A DNA stretch of 16,236 nucleotides from an uncultured Lachnospiraceae bacterium (GCA_900557385.1 USSP01000010.1:1-16236); one strand, 5' to 3'; positions 6,220 to 13,864 are shown, counted from the stretch's first letter. A program made the numbers and translations. The notes: a model not told the origin generated them from the letters alone.

Positions 6220-6699
6220 ATGTCTGAAATGAGAGATGTGCTTCGGCATTATTTCAATATTGGCACATTAGAAGAGCCCAAATGGGCACTGTTGGGAGAT
6301 GGAATTACTTCCCTGACAGAGGAATTCAATCCGGAATCTGACACAAAACAGTACATCAATCAGAAGAACGGTACTACAAATCTGAAATCCTATACTCCCT
6401 CCATCAGTGTGGAGAGGGAATATATCAGCGACGATCTGCAAAAGTGGATGAATGAGAAGATCAAGATTCTTCCCACCGGATCCCAGGCGATCAGTGAGTA
6501 TGTGCGGATCAATTTGCTGGATACTCCTACTGGGGGAAAATATCCGGCAGTGAAAAGAAAGTGTACATATCAGTTTGATTCTATCGGCGGTGATGCCGGT
6601 TCCGAACTGGTGAGTGCAATGACATTAGGCGGTGTTGGTGATGGCATCCAGGGAAATTTTGACATCACGAGCGGATCAGAAGCGTTCACGGCAGAATAG
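6220..6699 (+). CDS. Major tail (tube) protein
   Basis: This 159-residue protein is placed immediately before the tail assembly chaperone genes, the fixed position of the tube protein. It has an N-terminal acidic stretch, a W-A-L-L-G-D-G-I strand pair, the I-N-Q-K-N-G-T-T segment around residues 46-53 and a beta-rich C-terminal half ending in a G-G-V-G-D-G-I-Q-G-N-F-D turn. It would polymerise as stacked hexamers around the tape measure to form the non-contractile tail. An AAGGAGG ribosome site precedes the ATG, as expected for an abundantly made protein. A stem-loop follows at 6706-6734 and may trim expression of the downstream chaperones relative to the tube protein. Confidence 0.82.
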   Translation: MSEMRDVLRHYFNIGTLEEPKWALLGDGITSLTEEFNPESDTKQYINQKNGTTNLKSYTPSISVEREYISDDLQKWMNEKIKILPTGSQAISEYVRINLLDTPTGGKYPAVKRKCTYQFDSIGGDAGSELVSAMTLGGVGDGIQGNFDITSGSEAFTAE

Positions 6700-6705
6700 A
6701 AACAT

Positions 6706-6734
6706 AGGGGAATATCCGTGTGGGGTGTTCCCCT
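6706..6734 (+). other. Stem-loop between major tail and tail chaperone genes
   Basis: AGGGGAA (6706-6712) pairs perfectly with TTCCCCT (6728-6734), and the loop can form an extra CC/GG pair. There is no long T-run, only TACTTT, so it is at most a weak attenuator. Its position after the highly expressed tube gene and 21 bases before the chaperone start fits a role in reducing downstream expression or protecting the 3' end of the tube message. Confidence 0.5.
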
Positions 6735-6755
6735 TACTTTGAAGAAAGGGAAAAT

Positions 6756-7298
6756 ATGGCGAGAGAGTTTAGAACAAACAACAAATCTGAAGATAGCCTT
6801 GCTAAGGTATTTCTTAATAGCGAGGATGATTTTATTTACATCAATGTCAAGGACGCTACTATTTTTGATCGATTCGCGGAACTGTTGCAGTGGTTGGAAA
6901 AGAAAGAAGCCGATCTTAGAGAGCAGGAAAAGAACAGCAAAGATTATGCAGTCCGTGACGAGAACGGTGATATTGTCGATGTTGATGTGGACGAATTTTT
7001 ACGGTGCAGTTCTCTGCGGACTGAAACCTGCAAAGAGGTAGTGAATCGGATTGATGGCATATTTGGTGAGAACACCATCCGTAAATATTTCCACAAATTC
7101 TATGAAATCAATCCTGGTTTCGTACCGGACGATGAATGCATTTATGATTTTCTGGATGAAATGACTCCGATTCTCAATGAGTTGTTTTCTGAAAGAGAAA
7201 AGCGCATCGAATTGAAATACAATCGGGAGCGTAAAGGTGGCAAAAGGAGCCGCTATCGGAGCAGAGAAGAATTGATTAAGGAATACATGGGGAAGTAG
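6756..7298 (+). CDS. Tail assembly chaperone, gpG-like
   Basis: This 180-residue acidic protein lies in the tail-chaperone slot between the tube and tape-measure genes. I place the start at ATG 6756 (M-A-R-E-F) because AAGAAAGGG precedes it. An upstream ATG at 6720 lies inside the preceding hairpin and has no ribosome site. The body is helical, with D-F-I-Y-I-N-V-K-D-A-T near residue 24, a cluster of aspartates D-I-V-D-V-D-V-D-E at about 68-76 and a basic C-terminal tail (K-G-G-K-R-S-R-Y-R). Such proteins bind the tape measure and recruit tube subunits. The stop is TAG, and the next gene begins in the same frame one codon later. I found no convincing slippery heptamer. Confidence 0.68.
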   Translation: MAREFRTNNKSEDSLAKVFLNSEDDFIYINVKDATIFDRFAELLQWLEKKEADLREQEKNSKDYAVRDENGDIVDVDVDEFLRCSSLRTETCKEVVNRIDGIFGENTIRKYFHKFYEINPGFVPDDECIYDFLDEMTPILNELFSEREKRIELKYNRERKGGKRSRYRSREELIKEYMGK

Positions 7299-7301
7299 CG
7301 T

Positions 7302-7883
7302 ATGAACAATGTAATGCTTGACCCTTTACCCTCGGATTGGATGGGGTATGCCATTGATTCTGATTTTCGTATCGGAATTCAAATCCACCAAATTCTTGAG
7401 GATAGGGAACTTTCCAAAACGGAAAGAATCATGCACGCTGGGAGACTACTCTTTCCAGGAGCCATATTGCCACCGGAAGAACAAGCAGAGGCGCTTGAAT
7501 GGTATATGACGGCGTGGGACCATGACCGACATAAAAGGTCAAAGGACACAGTAAGGGTACTTGACTATGATATTGACCAGTGGAGATTGTACAGTGCGTT
7601 CCGGTCACAATATGGTATTAACCTAAATACCATCGACTCACTTCATTATTGGGAATTTATGGGACTTCTTACGACACTTGATGAATGTGCTTTTACGAGA
7701 GTCATTGATATACGAGTAAGAAAGAAAAATTCCAAAATGAGTAAGGAAGAAGTCAAAGCCCTGGAAGAATCAAAAGCCATTTACGCTTTGGAGCAGGCAG
7801 AACAGGAAGAAACACCAGAGCAGAGAGCAGAAAGAGAAAATGCAATAAAGAGATTTGAAGAATTGAGAAAAGCAAATTCGTAG
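7302..7883 (+). CDS. Gp15-family tail assembly protein (PF06854 type)
   Basis: This 193-residue protein matches the Gp15 pattern of Listeria A118-type phages: a short N-terminal D-P-L-P segment, I-D-S-D-F-R-I-G-I-Q around residues 18-27, then L-F-P. A D-Y-D-I-D-Q-W-R-L-Y-S-A-F block at about 88-100 and H-Y-W-E-F-M-G-L-L around 115-123 complete it. The acidic coiled tail has many E residues. In these phages it is the second chaperone-type gene directly before the tape measure and is thought to act with the gpG-like protein in tail assembly. It starts three bases after the upstream TAG and in the same frame. The gap to the tape measure is 27 bases and contains the GGGAGG ribosome site of that gene. 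Confidence 0.85.
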   Translation: MNNVMLDPLPSDWMGYAIDSDFRIGIQIHQILEDRELSKTERIMHAGRLLFPGAILPPEEQAEALEWYMTAWDHDRHKRSKDTVRVLDYDIDQWRLYSAFRSQYGINLNTIDSLHYWEFMGLLTTLDECAFTRVIDIRVRKKNSKMSKEEVKALEESKAIYALEQAEQEETPEQRAERENAIKRFEELRKANS

Positions 7884-7910
7884 CCTTTCTCTTTTTGGGA
7901 GGAAATCAAG

Positions 7911-9977
7911 GTGTCAAGTTATGATGCAGAAATCAGGGTATCTACCAAGGTTGAAACCAGCCAGATGCAGAAACTGCAAATCCAAATCGATAAAGCAGTT
8001 AATAAGGTAGATACCCTTACAAAAAAATATGACGAACTTAAGAATAAAAAGATACCTACACAGGAATATCTTGATGTTCAAAAGCAAATCGATGAAACGC
8101 GAGCACGACTCAACAAGCTTTTGGAGGACAAGGAAAAGTTTAAGGGGAGCAAGAGAAGTACCAAGTGGCTCAATATGGAAAGTGAAATTGAGGAACTGCG
8201 AAATTCTCTTCCTTACATGGAGGGAGAATTGCAGGACTTAGTTGACACAGGAAAAGATTTCACGATTGGTGCATCCTCTGACGAGATAAACAAAGCAGCA
8301 AACAACCTTTCCTTAGCAAAATCCGAACTGAAAATGTTAGTGAAAAAGCAGGAAGAATTGGGGCAAAAAACGGAGAGAACCTCTGGAAAAGTCAAAAGTC
8401 TTGCATCCAGATTCAAAAACCTGGTTCTCGGTGTATTCATTTTTAATCAAATTAGCCGTGGATTCAATGCGATGATTACATCCATGAAAGACGGTTTCAA
8501 AAACCTTGCCCAGTATTCCAAGAATTACAACGCCCAGATGTCTGCTTTGAAGTCCTCCAGTGCCCAGCTTAAGAACGGACTGGCTACGGCATTTTCACCG
8601 ATTGTAACAATGGCACTCCCGTACCTTACCCGGCTGGTATCAGCACTCAATACTGCCTGTGATGCGATTGCCCGGTTTATGGCGGCAATCAGCGGAAAAA
8701 GTACCTACACCAAAGCGAAGAAACAGGTTGTGGACTATGCGAAGTCCCTGGGGACAGCCACAGACGCGGCAGAGGGAGCATTGGCAGCCTTTGACGAAAT
8801 AAATGTATTAGAAACGGACAGTGGTGGTGGAGCATCCGCAGGGGGAGAGGCTACCGGAGCCGATGCTTTTGAGGAGGCAGAGATAGACCCGGAGTTTCTT
8901 CTGACATTGGAAAAAGTGAAGGAAATCCTAGAAATCATCGCTCCGTTGGTGTTTACGATTGGCGCTGGACTGCTTACCTGGTCAATTATCAACTTTTTAT
9001 CCGGTCTGATGCAGACCCATCCGCTGTTAGGGAAAATTGCTGCGGCGTTAATGATTATCGTGGGACTTGTTCTCGCAGTATATAACTACATTAACATGTG
9101 GAAAAACGGAGTAGATTGGGGAGGCTTGATTGGATATATCGCAGGGGTATCATTGGTGGTTGCGGGACTATTTGTTCTATTCGGTCCGATGGCAGCAGGG
9201 ATCGCGTTGCTGATCGCAGGAGCAGCGGGAATAATTCTTGCACTGAAAGATATCCACGAAAATGGATTAAATGCACAGAATATGACATTGCTTTTGGTTA
9301 GTGCTGTTGGTTTACTTGTAGGAATCTTCTTGGTATTCGGGGCTCCGGCTGCTGCTGTTGTGGGTGCTGTAATGGCGATTATCGCTATATTTGCAGCACT
9401 GATTAAGTGGACGGGAAATGGACAGAAGATGCTAGGCTATTTGAAGGGAGCGCTTAATAGCCTTGGAAAATTTATGAAAGATGTATTTGCTGGTGACTGG
9501 GAGGCTGCATGGCAAGATGTCAAGGATTTTACAGCAAACATTATAAATGCGTTACTTACCCTGATTGAGTCGATGGTAAACGGTGTGATTAAAGGCGTGA
9601 ATATGCTGATTGATACGCTAAATAAGGTATCTTTTGCGATACCAGACTGGGTGCCGGAAATTGGCGGTAAATCCTTCGGATTGAATATTCCTCACATTGA
9701 CTGGCAATTAGAATTACCGAAACTCGCAAACGGTGCAGTAATCCGCGGTGGACAGCCTTTTGCAGCAATTCTGGGAGACCAGCCACGTGGACAGACCAAC
9801 ATTGAGACCCCTCTGGACACGATGATAGATGCATTCCGTCAGGCGATAGATGAATATGGCGGTGGTGGCGGAACGCCTGTGATCCGGTTTGGGGGTTCTC
9901 TTGCAGAACTGGGGCGCGTTTTAAGACCTGTTATCGAGATGGAAAATGATCGCGTTGGTAATTCGTTTGGGAGGTAG
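7911..9977 (+). CDS. Tail tape measure protein
   Basis: This is the longest gene in the window (688 residues), starting at GTG with GGGAGG ten bases upstream. Order of parts: an N-terminal coiled coil rich in K, E, Q (about 1-165); a helical segment with L-G-V-F-I-F-N-Q; an alanine- and serine-rich region with a G/A-rich linker around 304-316; a strongly hydrophobic stretch (about 342-498) with at least four membrane-like helices; then a soluble C-terminal part ending with a glycine-rich turn near 648-655. It sets tail length and may help DNA cross the host membrane. At about 1.5 angstrom per residue this predicts a tail of roughly 100 nm, an estimate from the general rule. There is no obvious lysozyme or peptidase domain. 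Confidence 0.9.
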   Translation: MSSYDAEIRVSTKVETSQMQKLQIQIDKAVNKVDTLTKKYDELKNKKIPTQEYLDVQKQIDETRARLNKLLEDKEKFKGSKRSTKWLNMESEIEELRNSLPYMEGELQDLVDTGKDFTIGASSDEINKAANNLSLAKSELKMLVKKQEELGQKTERTSGKVKSLASRFKNLVLGVFIFNQISRGFNAMITSMKDGFKNLAQYSKNYNAQMSALKSSSAQLKNGLATAFSPIVTMALPYLTRLVSALNTACDAIARFMAAISGKSTYTKAKKQVVDYAKSLGTATDAAEGALAAFDEINVLETDSGGGASAGGEATGADAFEEAEIDPEFLLTLEKVKEILEIIAPLVFTIGAGLLTWSIINFLSGLMQTHPLLGKIAAALMIIVGLVLAVYNYINMWKNGVDWGGLIGYIAGVSLVVAGLFVLFGPMAAGIALLIAGAAGIILALKDIHENGLNAQNMTLLLVSAVGLLVGIFLVFGAPAAAVVGAVMAIIAIFAALIKWTGNGQKMLGYLKGALNSLGKFMKDVFAGDWEAAWQDVKDFTANIINALLTLIESMVNGVIKGVNMLIDTLNKVSFAIPDWVPEIGGKSFGLNIPHIDWQLELPKLANGAVIRGGQPFAAILGDQPRGQTNIETPLDTMIDAFRQAIDEYGGGGGTPVIRFGGSLAELGRVLRPVIEMENDRVGNSFGR

Positions 9978-9980
9978 TAG

Positions 9981-10373
9981 ATGGAAAAGAAATATACACA
10001 GGGCATCTACATAGATGGTATGTACTTTGACATCCCCTTAATCTCCCTAAAGCGTAATGCGGAGTTTTTGGATCAATACGCAAAGCGCACACGTGATGGA
10101 GATTTGAAACGTAGTCTTATTGGGGTGTATTACAATTACACCCTATCCATCGGGGACATTGATGATTTAGCTGTCTACAAACAGTTGTGGGATAAGCTGA
10201 CGGAGCCGGTGGAGTATCACGATTTTGAGGTACCGGATATCCGGGGAACATACACGTTTCGTGGGTACATATCTTCGGTGTCTGATGAATCCAAGAAGAT
10301 CGAGGAGGATATTTCCTACTTTGGAAACCTTGCCTGCAAATTTATTGCAAAAAAACCGGCGAGAAAGAGGTGA
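9981..10373 (+). CDS. Small distal tail protein (Dit-position)
   Basis: This 130-residue protein starts right after the tape measure. It contains I-S-L-K-R-N-A-E-F-L-D near the N-terminus, R-T-R-D-G-D-L-K-R and a Y-x-Q-L-W-D-K-L-T-E-P segment around residues 65-76. The end is strand-rich with T-Y-T-F-R-G-Y-I and a basic C-terminus K-K-P-A-R-K-R. From memory, close relatives sit between tape measure and baseplate hub in many Clostridia prophages. It is too short for a full Dit with galectin domain, so I read it as a minimal distal-tail ring subunit or a tube-baseplate adaptor. The function is inferred from position; the gene itself is certain, with six bases between its stop and the next start. 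Confidence 0.65.
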   Translation: MEKKYTQGIYIDGMYFDIPLISLKRNAEFLDQYAKRTRDGDLKRSLIGVYYNYTLSIGDIDDLAVYKQLWDKLTEPVEYHDFEVPDIRGTYTFRGYISSVSDESKKIEEDISYFGNLACKFIAKKPARKR

Positions 10374-10379
10374 TAAGCG

Positions 10380-12113
10380 ATGCCACATAGCAGTTGTGCT
10401 GTTCACATGGAATTTGTGGATGTGACGGCGATTGGGGATGCGACAGTAACCACTTCGGACAATATGGAATTTGGGAACCTGGCACTGTTCAAAGACAGGA
10501 CGGAGGGTGGCAGTTACGGCACGCTGGAACTGAATCAGTTTGTGCTGGACGGTTCCAGGGCAGAGTTCCCTGATGCACCGGATAGTTTTGGTTTCTTTTC
10601 TGTGGAAAAGTCGAATGTGAATGGTGGTTTTAATTCCAATCCCAAATTGACGGTAACATTCACAAGTCCTCATACCTCCGCAGGAATCAAGCTGTTTTTC
10701 TGTGACAGCTACCCAGCTGAACTAATGATAACCTGGTATGACCTATACGGAGAGAAATTGCAGGCAAGAACCTACTACCCGGATGCGTTGGACTGTTTTT
10801 GCAAGCTGCAGGTCAAGAATTACGGCAGAGTCGAGATCGAATTTGTGAAAACGGCCTTCCCGGAGCGATACATTAAGCTGCAATATATCAAATACGGTGT
10901 GGAAATCGACTGGGGAGACGATTTGATTATCAGTGCGAAAATGACAGAGGAAATAGATGTTACCAACGAAACCCTGTCCATTAACACTGCGGAGATTTCC
11001 ATTATTGACGAGGAAAATGATTTTGACCTCCAGAACCAGAACGGAGCATGGATTTCCATTCAAGCTGACCAGCAGCTACGGATTGTGGAGGAAATTGAGG
11101 GGAAAACGATTGAGTGTGGTTCCTTCTTTGTGAGTAAGTGGAGCAGTAAGGATAACGAGATTACTTTTTCGCTGGTGGATTCCATTGGACTGTTGGATAA
11201 GACCAATTTCTACGATGGGCAAATCTATAGCGGGGTATCGGCGGGGCAGATAATTGACGCTATCATGCAGTCCGCAGGCCTTACGAAATACCAGGTGGAC
11301 GAGGAAGTGTCTGCCATCCCATTGAGTGGTCACCTTGCCATTCAGAGCCACAGAGAAGCATTGCATCAGGTATGTTTCGCTACAGGAGCCGTGGCAGACG
11401 ATAGCAGAAGTGATACGATTCGGATTTACATTCCAGACCGCGCCGTGTCCTCAACCATTGGGCTTGACCGTCAATTCATGGGGACAGAAATGGAACTGGA
11501 TGATTATGTTTCGGATGTGGCGATTACTTATAGCCGGTATACCTTGAATACGGACGAGGATCTTGTAGAAATCTACAATGATACCTTACCGGCAGGCGTG
11601 ACCAGGATTGAATTCACGGAGCCATACAAGCCAGATTCATTGACTGCCACCGGAGGGACCATACAGAACGCGCATGCAAATTACTGTGATATTCTGATGG
11701 AAAATGCCGGGGAGTGTGTATTGAGCGGGCGCGCCTATGATGCCGTGGATTGTGTGGTAAGGGCATCGGTAGCCGTCCGGGATGCCGGAGAAACGGCAAA
11801 TATCAAGGAATACTCCGGCCTTACTCTACTTAATGCAGAGCAGGCGCGGACAGTGGCTGACAGCATCCTCAATTATCTCCAACTCCGGCAAATCGTGACA
11901 ATGGAGTACATCAACGAGGGAGAAGGTGTAGGTGTCTGGTGTAACATTGCCGACACCAATGGATATGTGGCTACCACCGGCATGGTAAGTCAGACCATTG
12001 ACCTGTCTGGTGGAAACCTGGCAAGCAGTAAGAGCCGTGGCTATTCTGTGGTGGTAACCGATTGTTATTACACCGGAACAGAACTGTACGCCGGAGGAGG
12101 GGGAATTATTTAA
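10380..12113 (+). CDS. Baseplate hub / tail-associated protein with N-terminal carbohydrate-binding-like domain
   Basis: This 577-residue protein is in the Tal/hub position. Residues about 25-175 form a discoidin-like beta-sandwich pattern: N-L-A-L-F-K-D-R-T-E-G-G-S-Y-G-T-L-E, a segment ending F-G-F-F-S, then paired strands and Y-I-K-L-Q-Y-I. This suggests binding of cell-wall sugars. From about 176 the sequence follows the gp27/gp44-type hub pattern: S-A-K-M-T-E-E-I-D, E-C-G-S-F-F-V, a G-Q-I-I-D-A-I-M-Q helix and later strands with D-Y-V-S-D-V-A-I-T-Y. No HExxH or other catalytic motif is visible. The C-terminus carries C-Y-Y-T-G-T-E-L-Y-A-G, a motif echoed at the end of the next protein. 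A GAGGTGAT ribosome site sets the start. Confidence 0.78.
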   Translation: MPHSSCAVHMEFVDVTAIGDATVTTSDNMEFGNLALFKDRTEGGSYGTLELNQFVLDGSRAEFPDAPDSFGFFSVEKSNVNGGFNSNPKLTVTFTSPHTSAGIKLFFCDSYPAELMITWYDLYGEKLQARTYYPDALDCFCKLQVKNYGRVEIEFVKTAFPERYIKLQYIKYGVEIDWGDDLIISAKMTEEIDVTNETLSINTAEISIIDEENDFDLQNQNGAWISIQADQQLRIVEEIEGKTIECGSFFVSKWSSKDNEITFSLVDSIGLLDKTNFYDGQIYSGVSAGQIIDAIMQSAGLTKYQVDEEVSAIPLSGHLAIQSHREALHQVCFATGAVADDSRSDTIRIYIPDRAVSSTIGLDRQFMGTEMELDDYVSDVAITYSRYTLNTDEDLVEIYNDTLPAGVTRIEFTEPYKPDSLTATGGTIQNAHANYCDILMENAGECVLSGRAYDAVDCVVRASVAVRDAGETANIKEYSGLTLLNAEQARTVADSILNYLQLRQIVTMEYINEGEGVGVWCNIADTNGYVATTGMVSQTIDLSGGNLASSKSRGYSVVVTDCYYTGTELYAGGGGII

Positions 12114-12115
12114 TA

Positions 12116-12670
12116 ATGAATTTAAAGCCTATCAATCCATTTTACAAAAAGAGGAAACCAGTGGCAAGGAAGAAAGCCCGGTCAGCGGTTAGCACATACA
12201 GTTATCCATACGACTGGATAGAGCCGGTTACAGACCGGACACAAGAGGATGTAGACCACGCAAAAGAATTGATTGCAGGGTGGTACAGTCTTACTGAGGA
12301 GCAGAAAGCAGAGTATCTGGCAGGACTGAAAGGGTGCTTAAATTCTACCGATTTGGAGCGGATGGAGAATAATATCCAGATACTGATTGATGTACTGGAA
12401 CTGGACAAGGAAAGCCATGTGGGAGCAGTACCGGAGATACCGACTGCGTCCTATATGGCAGACCTCAAAGCCAATGTAACAGCAATCCGGGAAGGGTATT
12501 TTGTCCACGCAGACACCCCGGAAGTGCCAGATGCTCCTTACAACACCTTTCAGAAGTTCAATGACATGGAAAAGATACTGGGAGATGTACATGAGGTAGT
12601 GAGTTCACAGTTCAGCTACTACGCAGGAAACGAGATTTATGCCGGTGATGAAACCGGATTGCTATTATAA
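12116..12670 (+). CDS. Tail appendage/baseplate protein of unknown function (184 aa)
   Basis: I place the start at ATG 12116, two bases after the hub stop, because GGAGGAGGGGG lies just upstream and an earlier in-frame start at 12062 would overlap the hub gene by 52 bases without a ribosome site. The N-terminus is basic (F-Y-K-K-R-K-P-V-A-R-K-K), followed by Y-D-W-I-E-P-V-T-D-R-T. Two helical segments, L-T-E-E-Q-K-A-E-Y-L and E-R-M-E-N-N-I-Q-I-L-I, recall the W-x-P-x-T-D-W-T / R-I-E-x-N-I pattern of Clostridia phage appendage proteins. The C-terminus S-Y-Y-A-G-N-E-I-Y-A-G repeats the end motif of the upstream hub. I infer a structural baseplate role; no enzyme motif is seen. Confidence 0.65.
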   Translation: MNLKPINPFYKKRKPVARKKARSAVSTYSYPYDWIEPVTDRTQEDVDHAKELIAGWYSLTEEQKAEYLAGLKGCLNSTDLERMENNIQILIDVLELDKESHVGAVPEIPTASYMADLKANVTAIREGYFVHADTPEVPDAPYNTFQKFNDMEKILGDVHEVVSSQFSYYAGNEIYAGDETGLLL

Positions 12671-12694
12671 TAGGAAGAAAGAGAGGAAATTATT

Positions 12695-13366
12695 ATGGCA
12701 TTTCAGAAAAAGACATGGAAAGATAGAATCACAGAGTTTCCCACACGGAGAACACTGACCAAATCAGACGGCAGTACCGAACTGGTAACCGTAGCCCGCG
12801 CAGAGGGCACCGTATCACAGGAGGGTGATGCGTTTAATGCTGCCAGCATGAATGATTTGGAAGAGAGGATTTCGCAGGCAAATAATGATTTAAACAACAG
12901 TTTAACTGCGAATAATACCCGATTTGTTTTTGATTACCAAGATGGAAAGTACGGGTTCAATACTGACCCTAATCGAGGTGCTGATACATTTTTCCCTTTT
13001 TCTAGTGGTGCTAAGGCAGAACTTTTATGGGAAAACATCGCCGATACCTCAAAAGATTTTACACCACAAACGGTAAATTTTAAAGAAAACAACTACACCC
13101 ATTATTTAATCGAATTTTGGGGTAGGAATGACCTTAGAGATAATATAGCAACTACCGTTATTATTGAAAGTACCTATACTATTGCTACTGGATATTTTAA
13201 AACACGTGGCGCAGGATGTTTTTACGAAGCTGGTGGTTCTTCAGCAACTCGAAACATTATAGTTACATCAAATAAAAGTATACAATTTGACGCAGGATAC
13301 ATTGACAGGAATAAGAACAATAATTATATGATTCCTGCAAAAATATATGGCGTTAATGTACTTTGA
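12695..13366 (+). CDS. Tail fibre / receptor-binding protein with exchanged C-terminal domain
   Basis: This 223-residue protein has two clear parts. Residues 1-65 are the conserved anchor M-A-F-Q-K-K-T-W-K-D-R-I, then an F-P-T-R-R segment, T-V-S-Q-E-G-D-A-F and M-N-D-L-E-E-R-I, found at the start of many Clostridia phage fibres. A repeated N-N-D-L-N-N-S-L stretch leads into D-Y-Q-D-G-K-Y-G-F-N-T-D, also common. From about codon 70 the base composition turns AT-rich. The remaining 150 residues are beta-strand-rich with Y, N, T and F and end with an I-P-A-K-I-Y-G-V segment, compatible with a trimeric receptor-binding head. It would determine host range. The next gene on the + strand is the holin; a reverse-strand ORF starts its stop codon 14 bases away. 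Confidence 0.75.
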   Translation: MAFQKKTWKDRITEFPTRRTLTKSDGSTELVTVARAEGTVSQEGDAFNAASMNDLEERISQANNDLNNSLTANNTRFVFDYQDGKYGFNTDPNRGADTFFPFSSGAKAELLWENIADTSKDFTPQTVNFKENNYTHYLIEFWGRNDLRDNIATTVIIESTYTIATGYFKTRGAGCFYEAGGSSATRNIIVTSNKSIQFDAGYIDRNKNNNYMIPAKIYGVNVL

Positions 13367-13380
13367 TTTTTCACTTTATT

Positions 13381-13725
13381 TTATGACCCTACTTTTACTA
13401 CAACCAGATATCCTTTAGACGACACTACATTCCAATTTATGATAGTATCATCAGTTGTTATATCAACAACTTTTTTATCATTGCTATCTGTTAAATCAGT
13501 GGTTACACCTTGTGAGTTAATATAATATTTTCCTGCTTTTAAAAATTTTAGAGTGCCCGTTGTTTGATTGTTGGCTTTAAATTCAAAACATGTGTTGATG
13601 TGTGTTTTGGCTGTGTTTTCTATATCAATGTTTAAATTATTATTTTTCGCTATTTTAATGCAACATAAAATAATAAAAACCAATAAGTACAAACGAAAAG
13701 TAATATTGACGCCAACGAAAAGCAA
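13381..13725 (-). CDS. Reverse-strand small protein with N-terminal membrane anchor, function unknown
   Basis: This 114-residue ORF opposes every other phage gene and converges on the fibre gene. It has only a TTG start (13725) and no ATG; a later TTG at 13692 is an alternative, and I see no clear ribosome site for either. The N-terminus has one hydrophobic segment (about residues 12-25: L-Y-L-L-V-F-I-I-L-C-C-I-K-I), then an N-rich stretch and a beta-rich domain of about 65 residues with A-G-K-Y-Y-I, T-T-D-L-T and a strand V-V-S-S-K-G-Y-L-V-V-V-K. That looks like a surface-anchored protein, not random translation. It could be a lysogenic-conversion or superinfection-exclusion gene, but nothing identifies it. 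The AT-rich composition matches the end of the fibre gene. Confidence 0.5.
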   Translation of the reverse strand: MLFVGVNITFRLYLLVFIILCCIKIAKNNNLNIDIENTAKTHINTCFEFKANNQTTGTLKFLKAGKYYINSQGVTTDLTDSNDKKVVDITTDDTIINWNVVSSKGYLVVVKVGS

Positions 13726-13756
13726 CTTTATAATTAAGTCATAAGCAAGAGCGCCA

Positions 13757-13799
13757 AAGAGCCGAATGCGTGGAGAAATCCATGTGTTTGGCTCTTTTT
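13757..13799 (+). terminator. Long GAAA-loop stem-loop, terminator of the tail operon
   Basis: Eighteen consecutive pairs (four G-T wobbles) link 13757-13774 and 13779-13796, closed by the tetraloop GAAA (13775-13778) and followed by T-rich sequence to 13799. The outer arms are AAGAGCC and GGCTCTT. This is a strong rho-independent terminator on the + strand, between tail and lysis genes. On the - strand it lies upstream of the reverse ORF, without a comparable T-run. Confidence 0.78.
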
Positions 13800-13864
13800 A
13801 TTTGGCACAAAAGCGTAAGCGCACCAAATTATAATTAAAGTAACAAAAAGAAAAGGAGGACACT

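Noticed and set aside
6720..6755. Longer N-terminus for the gpG-like chaperone starting at 6720
   Set aside because: This ATG lies inside the 6706-6734 stem-loop with no ribosome site; ATG 6756 is preceded by AAGAAAGGG.
7250..7300. Programmed -1 frameshift site at the end of the gpG-like gene
   Set aside because: The best candidate, G GGG AAG, does not fit X XXY YYZ pairing, and the next gene is already in the same frame.
12062..12115. Longer N-terminus for the appendage protein starting at 12062
   Set aside because: It would overlap the hub gene by 52 bases and add an arginine-rich stretch from the wrong frame; ATG 12116 follows a strong ribosome site.
12695..13366. Diversity-generating retroelement target in the fibre gene
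   Set aside because: No reverse transcriptase and no template repeat copy of the fibre C-terminus were seen in the window.
12890..13740. Invertible fibre cassette (Mu G-segment style), suggested by the convergent fibre gene and reverse ORF
   Set aside because: The reverse ORF starts with a membrane segment and is unlike the fibre, I found no flanking inverted repeats, and no invertase gene is in the window.
13802..13835. Promoter for the lysis genes (TTGGCA ... TATAAT)
   Set aside because: The spacer is 22 bases, too long for sigma-A, and no other -35 is correctly spaced. The TATAAT alone is not enough.
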